Positions 12,501-21,500 of a stretch of DNA of 64,000 nt are shown here, one piece after another. Where the stretch lies: the NCBI RefSeq assembly GCF_033807575.1, contig NC_084713.1, forward strand, positions 22,109,389-22,173,388. The letters are read 5' to 3'. Origin of the DNA: Cydia pomonella. Lineage: Eukaryota; Arthropoda; Insecta; Lepidoptera; Tortricidae. The position numbers were made by a program, and so were the translations under genes. Positions within the stretch are counted from its first letter, which is position 1. Each line of letters opens with the position of its first letter. Under the pieces are notes generated by a model that saw only the letters and a program-made list of their open reading frames with translations, was not told the origin of the DNA and searched no databases.

Positions 12501-15500
12501 GTATAAAAAAAGAACTTAACATGCGGATTAAGATGATTAAAAACAACTTTTGAAAGCCGGCCCCTGCACCACAACCCCCACCCTCGAGGACTTTTAGTAT
12601 GTTCACCTGGACACCAAAGTTATAATTGTACCAATTTACAAAACGACACTAATTATTTCCCCTGATTCTTGAGCTGCTTTTTTTTAAGTAGGTTGGAGTT
12701 GGAGCGTATCCGTTTTGTACGAAACACGAATACTTATTCTGTGTTATAGTATACAGTCTGACAGATAGGCATTACAGGTAACCGTAGCAATGATTTCACA
12801 AGAATATTAACATAGGTTACTAAATAAACCAACAACGCGTAAAGGCAACCCGCCTCTCGATCCGGCTGGAAGCAATCGCGTTTTCTAGGCCGAATAGTCT
12901 AGAACTCATGGAAGCAACGAAGACGAAAGGAATTAAGTATGCATAATGTTTATGAAGTTGATACTGTATTTTTTATATAATATACTACGTCGGTGGCAAA
13001 CAAGGATGCGGCCCACCTGATGGTAAGCAGTCTCCGTAGCCTATGGACGCCTGCAACTCCAGAGGAGTTACCCTAACACTGCACCCTCGTTGAGCTCTGG
13101 CAACCTTACCTTTGTACAAGTAATATTAGCAGAGTTGTATGCATAAGATCCTCTGTTCCCCGCTTTCCTCTACTTGTGTGTCCACTAAGCGGAGCGGAAC
13201 CGGTTTTCTCGAAATAAACATATATTTCGGTTTATTTTATACTCCAAAATCTCCAAATGTAGGACTCAGTTGTGATTATAGATAACTTCGTATTATTAGA
13301 TTGCCCAAACAGGACGAAAATATACCGTTTTCGTTCTTATACAAAAAATACCGGATTCCGATACATGCCACTAAGTGCCGAAAAATGAAATTTGAATAAA
13401 CCGGTTACTTGAATTCCAATGACGTCTGCTGATTTCGACTACCGTTGAAGAAACCCGTTGCTTTTTTTTTAAAACATCATCTTTATTTTTGACAGAGCGG
13501 TGCAACTGTCGGCGTGCATCCATTGCAACATAAGTTAAACTGAACTAGGCTGGCATTGACCGCATGTTGGTTATCCTTGCGGGTTGCATAACACCTTAAA
13601 TGTTGACTGAGGTAAACTACTTCAAAGTGTTTGGCATTTTGTAAGTCACGTAGCTATTAGTTAGCGGTAATTTTGTATTTACGTATCGGTATTAACATTA
13701 AAACATTACAAGTGGCTCTGTGAACTGCAGACCTCGCGATAAGCTTATTTATTTTATTTATTAGATGAACACTTACAGTCAAGCTACACATGTTAAAAGG
13801 AGTGACATAATATTAACATTCTGAAATTAATTACAAGTATTGCAATTTACAACATACTTAAATAAAATAATAAATAAATAAATATTATAGGACACTATTA
13901 CACAAATTGACAAAGTCCCACAGTAAGCTCGATAAGGCTTGTGTTGAGGGTACTTAGACAACGATATATATAATATATAAATATTTTTTAAATACTTAAA
14001 TACATAGAAAACACCCATGACTCAGGAACAAATATCCGTGATCATCACACGAATAAATGCCCTTACCAGGATTTGAACCCGGGACCATCGGCTTCATAGA
14101 CAGGATCACTACCCACTATTAGACCAGACAGGTCGTCAAAAATACTTAAATGCTAACTATACATTGATGATATCGGTTACTAAGTACTACTTGCACCATC
14201 CCACTAACCCCGGGTTAACCGGTTAATCCTGAAGTTCCCATGGTTACCGGTACAATTTGATACTGAGTTAACAATTTAACAGGTTAACCACGGGTTTGTG
14301 GGATGGTGCAAGTGGCCCTTACTGTCATAAAATTAGCTCCGGTGCTTTTGAATATGACCAGTTTGCTGCCACTGTCCAAAATCTCGTTCAGGAGATACGC
14401 AAGCATATGCATATGCGGTGCAGCGGTGAGTGGGATAATGCACGGGCCCGGGTCCGCGTGTCCGCGCCGCAGGAACAGCGAACAGCGCGCGGCGACGAGG
14501 GCGCTGCTGAATACTGCTGTGGGCAGTAGGGATTGCAAACCGGATTGATTTTCAGTCCGGATCCGGCCGGATTTTGGTCATAATCCGTATGACTAGACTC
14601 ATTTCATAATGTGTGATTTGCAAATGTATTTACACGGATACAGTATCTAAGCGCCACTTGCACTATCCCACTAACCCGGGTTTAAGCGGTTAAACTGTTA
14701 ACCCTGTGTTAAATAGTACTGGTAACCATGGTAACTCCAGGTTTAACCGGTTTACCCCGGGTTAATGGGACGGTGCACGTGGCCCTTAGAGATCCGAATA
14801 ACTAGAGTTATCTAGTAATATAAAAAAATTGTGTTTTAGCAAAAAATTTCATTTTTGGTACAAGCTTTTCTTTCTGACTGTACTTTTCTTACCACAGGCA
14901 ATTAAGACTGATCGAGAAAATTCTAAAAACCAAACAATTAGGTTGCGCTGCTTCATCACATAGTTCCTATGGCCACCTCCTGTCTCCATCATCAGATCAG
15001 CTCGATGGCACCATAATATTGCATTTGTCACCCGTTTTACATACGCTTGCAAAATTTCAGCTTAATCGGAGTACGGGAAGGGGGTTAAATTTAACTTGCA
15101 AGATTTGACACACACACATAGTTACATACATATGTACATTGCAAGTTAATAAAAAGCTTGTAAAAAGTTCTTACATGTAACAAAAATCATTAGATCTCCA
15201 GTGCCCGAGGTCGGATTCGAACCGGCATGCATTCACGGCTCCCACCAACGATGCAATGACGACTACATTAGTAAGTATGTACGTAAGTAAACACTTTATT
15301 GTACAAGAAAAGAAATATTGATTACATCAGATAGAATGTAAACAATGGCGTCCAATTTCAGTATACGGCAGTTCATGACAAATAATTAAAGAGAGGTACG
15401 GGCACTGTGAATGTCATCTCGCTTTGTGTGGTAGGGCACAGCACAGCGGATGTCATTCCAGCGGTGGCAGCATGGTTCCATTTTTATCACTTGTCATTAC

Positions 15501-18500
15501 GCTTTCGCGCTTACATACTTGTTAGAACGTGACAGACATGGTGACAAATGATAAAGAGCCGATAGAGCAGAGCCCAACTGGGGAAGTACCTCCACCTTAC
15601 AGAAAACCGCAGCCAACTAACACTAGACCCCACTCATAGTGTTGTGTTCTTGCCGGTGAGTAATGTTGCCAGAGCTCATCGAGGGTGCGGAGTGTTAGGG
15701 TCGGCAACGCGCATGTAACATCTCTAGAGTTGCAGGCGTCCATAGGCTACGGAGACTGCTTACCATCAGGCGGGCCGTATGCTTGTTTGCCACCGACGTA
15801 GTATATATATATATATATATATAAAATACAGTATCAACTTCATAAACATTATGCATAATTCCTTTCGCCTTCGTTGCTTCCATGAGTTCTAGACTATTCG
15901 GTATTCGGCCTAGAAAACGCGATCGCTTCCAGCCGGATCGAGAGGCGGGTTGCCTTTACGCGTTGTTGGTTTATGTAGTAACCTATGTTAATATTCTTGT
16001 GAAATTATTGCTACAGTTACCTGGTAATGCCTATCTGTCACACTGTCTACTATAACACAGAATAAGTTATCGTATTTCGTACAAAACGGATAGGCTCCTT
16101 CTCCAACCTACCTAGAATGGATTAAGCCCGCGTCGGTAGATTGTTTAGGGCTCCTCTAGACGATGGCCCAACGTAGGCCAGTGTAAGGGACTCAGCTATG
16201 CGGTGGAATGAGATAGCAATATCACTTGCTCCCTCTAACGCATAAATGCGTCCCTTGGGCTGGCCTACGCTGGGGCATCATGTAGAGGAGCCATTAGAGA
16301 TTGACAGACAGACCAATTCCAACGTATACTGATATTCAAGGCTCGGGACCGGTTTATAAAATACCGGTAAATACCGGTTTATTTCGGTTTTCCTCCAAAC
16401 TTTTATAAGAACGCGAACATTTTAAAAACTTTATTGTAACGTAAAGAAACCGGTTTATTCGATGAGCGACGAAACGGCCGGCCTGGGGGCCTACCGCGAA
16501 ACCCGAATTTCGCAAATCTTTCTCTTTTACTCTCACTAAGACGTAATTAGAGTGACAGAGAAAAATGCCCACAATTGACGAACTTCGATTTTCGCAGTTG
16601 TAGCCCAGGTGGTGTGCCACGTAAACTATAGACACTGACATAGGGAGAAACCGGGTTTTATTGCTCTAAACCGGTTTAAAAAAAAATCGAGCAAAACCGA
16701 AAGGTTTTGCGCCAAGCACATGAAAACGGTTTAGAAATTTAGCTTTAGCTCATTTCATTCATTAGCTCCAACCTACCTTAACCTAACTAGGCTCTGAAAT
16801 TACGCCTGGCTCTAGAATAATGGGGTCGGACCTCCCTAGAAGAGACTGGTGTAGACTTAATAGACTTCGTACTGGTCACGGTCGATGCGCCTACTACAAA
16901 CACCGCTGTGGGTGGGTGGATTCTCCGGCCTGCAGCTGCGGTGCGGAAGCCCAAACCATCCAGCACATAATTCAAGACTGCCCTATAACGCGTTATGTCG
17001 CCGGTCCTCCCGAAGACCTGATCACCCTGAGCGACGAAGCCATGAAGTGGCTGACTGGTCTATGTGTAGACATTTAATTAATTATATTGTCTCTATTTTT
17101 ACGATATGTATGCCATACGATTAAAAATAACCTACCTTAAATGGAATCCCCCCCCCCCCCATCGGCGTCGGCAGATTGTGGACAGATGACAGCCAGATCA
17201 ATTCCAACGTACACTGATATCACAATGATATCTAACTGATGTCATTCATTTTTTTTAATACCACGACGGTAGCAAACTAGCATACGGCCAGCCTGATGGT
17301 AAGCAGTCACCGCAGCCTATGGACGCCTGCAACTCCAGAGGTGTTACATGCGCGTTGCCAACCCTTTATTATCGTACATGTATTATTAGTTTATTAGCGC
17401 GGGCGAAACGCACGATAACTAAATAACATGATTCAAATAATTATCATTCCGATGTCAGTGTACGTTCGCAATTCGCATTGGGTTGAGAATCTCAGTTCGA
17501 TTAGCAACGCAAAAAACCGACGACAAAAACACATTTTAGGATCCTAGTTACATTGAGGATTTAACAACCGGAGCCGCCTTTAGAACTTACCTCTCTGTCG
17601 GAAACTTCGGCCAATGGTCATATGTATTGTATATACAATAATCGGCCGACTGTTTTGAACAGAAAATTACAGACTAGGCGTCTCCAGTTGTTAAATCCTC
17701 TAAGGATGGTCGAGTAAAGTAAGGTGCATCAAACGCTTTGTCTTAGTCCAACTAAGTGTTGTACAACTTGTACATAAGAAGTACCTACTAGTGCTCGACG
17801 CTGCACTAGTCACCGACATGGGCACTTTATTTCATGGAAATATAGGTTAAATTTGAACAACGAAGATTTTTTTGTATTCGAACTTAATCCTTGTCTCTTT
17901 GACATAAAGTGCCCATGTCGAGTACTAGTGCAGCGTCGAGCACTAGTACTTCTACCGTATAGGTTATTTTCTGTGGCCCTAGTGAAAAAGGGTACAAGTC
18001 TCTGGCAGTTTAGGTGTATAAGGGCATAAGTGTTACGTGGAACTTACACCCCTTTACACCTGCGCTGCCAGAGACTTGTACCCTTTTTCACTAGGGCCAC
18101 AGTTTTATTTCATAGATTAATAATTCAAAGATGGAGTCTAAGCCAGCTGTCACCGTAGCCACACACACGCAGCCACATTTGTATGTACCTACATACGATT
18201 AACAATGAGCAACCAAATGCTGTGGGCCATATCATATCGATAAACTATTGGCATTTTTTACAATTTTAACTTTATTTGAAAGGAATTAAACTACCTAAAA
18301 TGAACAAATAACCATTGTATCACAACTTTATATATTCTTATCAACCAGTATGATTTTGTGAGTTCGATATTACAATAATCAACGGCGGAAACCCACGGTA
18401 CACACTGGCCTAAACCAACTAAAATATGTTTTCCGCAATAATTGAGTATTTTATTATATCATCATAAATTGTTCTTTAACCATTAACATTTCTATGATGT

Positions 18501-21500
18501 TAATTTATTAATGAAGATATCGAAGCTTCAATTAATCGCTATTTCGTTCCAAGAGAGCTCAAAAGGACTCGAGCCTCCGAATAAAGACTCCGTCAACAAT
18601 TTCATAGGTTTAAACCTAAATAAAAGTAAAGAAATTATGCGTTATTGTATAATTTGTGTGCCTAATCCACGAATATTACTTAAAGACAAAGCATTTCGAA
18701 ATTTTGTAAACAAAAAAAGTTCTCTGAAAAGGACTCAAGTCCCTACAAAAAACTCGAGTCTCTAACAAGTTGAAAAGAACTCGAGTTTCGACTCAATATT
18801 TGAGTCTGAAAAACTGAGTCGTTTCAAATTAACTTAACTAACACTAACAACGGGGGGGCCTTGGGTTATTTACACAACAACACCTCCGCTCTTCATAATC
18901 AAACCCCGTTATGTTGCATTGCAGTCGTTGCAACCATTGCAACTTATCGAAAATAAGATCGTTTTCACACTAACCGGTCCGATATCGGATAGAAGTAATT
19001 GTTTATATACAATGTGTGTATATATAATGTGTTTATGTTAATACTATTTATGAAATCGTTATTGCTAGAAATAACTTAACCCAAAAAGGCGGACTTCATG
19101 CCATAGATTACATTAGATTTGCACGGAGGGCACTCTTTAATACCTTACGTCCTCTACGTGATTTGATATGACATATATATTTTTTAATCAAATTTCTATA
19201 AAGAAAAGTAGCTACTTGTAATTGCATGATTTCTATAGTGATCTAAATCGTATTTTTTTCTTATTTAATGCATGTTAATTATAAGATGTAATGTTTTGAA
19301 AAGATGTGTCCCGCCGAGTTTCTTGCCGGTCCATATTGGGATACCCTGCTCCAATTGAGGGGGGATTTAAATCTTCTCGGGTCAGAGGTGTAGGGTTACA
19401 GCCGGTGCAGCTTTATTTGACGTTCATAAGCGCATTGTAATATGCCTACTTGTATAATAAACTATCTTTATCTTTAACTTTATCTTTACGTCTTTCTTAT
19501 AGAGGCAATTTGACATCCGATATCGAATTGGCACTTGCGATAAATTCATAGCCATGCGGTTCTCCCCGGCACCCGTCGGACCCAAATTTTTGTTTGTGTG
19601 CGTATCTGTAGGCATAACGTTTGTTGTAGTGTGCATGACCGTTAAAGACGGCTCGCCCTGCGGCCCAACAACGTGCATGTAGGATCCTACATCCGATATC
19701 GGATCGGACAATGGGAAAACGCTCTAAGAGTTGGCAAAATTAATAACGGGGTTTGTTCATAATACCCTGTGTGTAATTCCGTTCACTTGCTTCTTTCTCG
19801 AGACTCAGATTTTTACGGAGTTTTACAACTTATATAATTCATCTCACGGTGAATCTCAGGGTGCCGGCTTGGTGCCGGCCGGCGCGCGCCGCGCCGGTCA
19901 AGGGCGTGACGTCATCGCGCATGCGTTTGATGCCATAACAACAACGCAGGCGCAACGCGGCAACCCAAGATGACAATCGTACATCGATAAAGTAAACGCC
20001 TTGCGAAAAGAAACGTATCGGGATGACATAATGCTACCAAATGTCACGTGACTTTAATTACCTAGCGTTTTCTATCGACGATTATGAAGACAATTGGGTA
20101 CTTGACACATGTTGAATATTATAACAAAATTCAGTTAAATGGATAGAAAATGAGCCATCCATTATAAAATATATTGAGATTATAAAAAATACAAGGCTCC
20201 AAAGTCTCAAAAATAATTTTTTTTTTCTGTCAAAAATAGAAAAGAAAATGGTACCATTCGATTTCTTACATTTTATTGAAAAATGAATTGTATGACAACT
20301 ATACACATAAACGCAATATTTCAGGGTCAAAATGGCAATTTTCTTGATCTTCCATATATTTAGGACAGACTTATATGATGTGACGTCACATCACCTTATC
20401 ATTTTGTTAGAGGCGTTTCAATCGTCGACTGCGAGCGTCAAACTTTAACTCTCATTTCTGACCCCTGTGTTGCTTAAATGCCATGACTCCTAGGTATATA
20501 GACATTTGATCCTCAGGAAAATCAAGATCGTAGTAATCCGAGTATAAGTAGCCAATCCGGAGGTCGGGGGTTCAAAGTGTTCAAACCCCGGCTCGTACCG
20601 AGGCCGATCTGTCGCGAAAACGGAGGACGTTGGTTCCAGCCTTGGGCACCGGAGTCCTTGGTAATTTTTTCCTTTGTATAATATGATATTTATTTCATTT
20701 AAAACTATTGACATATATCTAAGGATGGAGTCTTACGAGCAATAAGAATGTAGACAATACAGCGTTATCACGCACACAAATTCGAGCCAATCAGAAAATA
20801 AATAAATATTATCGGACAATATTAAACAAATTGACTAAGAACAACGGTAAGCTCAATAAGGCTTATTTAATTCCGTTCACTAATACTTAAATACATAGAA
20901 AACACCCATGACTCAGAAACAAATATTCGTGCTCAACACACAAATAAAACAAATAAATGCCCTTACCAGGATTTGAACCTGGGGCCATCGGCTTCATAGG
21001 CAGGGTCACTACCCACTAGGCCAGACAGGCCGTCGTCAACTTTAAGAATGACAATGTTATAATCTCGGTAGGGGACACCACACAGTATTTATTTAGTCTC
21101 GAGGTTCTGAGGTTTAAACGACGCCGACGGAGAACGGTGCGGTCAAGGAAAGCAGTTGTGTGTGTGGACATCATTGCCGCTGCCAAATTAACCAATAGGT
21201 AAGCAAATTAAGCACTTGCTTAACACATAAAGGATGACTCACGCTACAACTGTCCGGGCCTGGGCCAGAAGGATTCCAAATTCAAACACAAAACAATTGC
21301 TTCTGGTCTGGGTCTCAGGGAGGCTAGACCTAAGCATACGAGTACCAATCGTGTAGTAACACTGGAAACGGACGTGTCGTAAGCGACTCCTGCGCATCCA
21401 ACAGTAAAGAACGCGCTATACATTTCCGATTTTTCTATCTATCATTTATTTCGAGGGCAGGAGAACAGGGTCATATGTTTTACTTACCATTAGTGTCAAA

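Noticed and set aside
14296..14548. Overlapping frames on both strands in a GC-richer patch
   Set aside because: Three frames are open at once because the patch is CpG-rich between two foldbacks; none shows a protein motif.
20530..20650. Possible tRNA or SINE head (GTCGGGGGTTCAAA)
   Set aside because: B-box-like word is present, but no A-box at proper spacing; probably part of a retroposon 3' region. Too weak to list.
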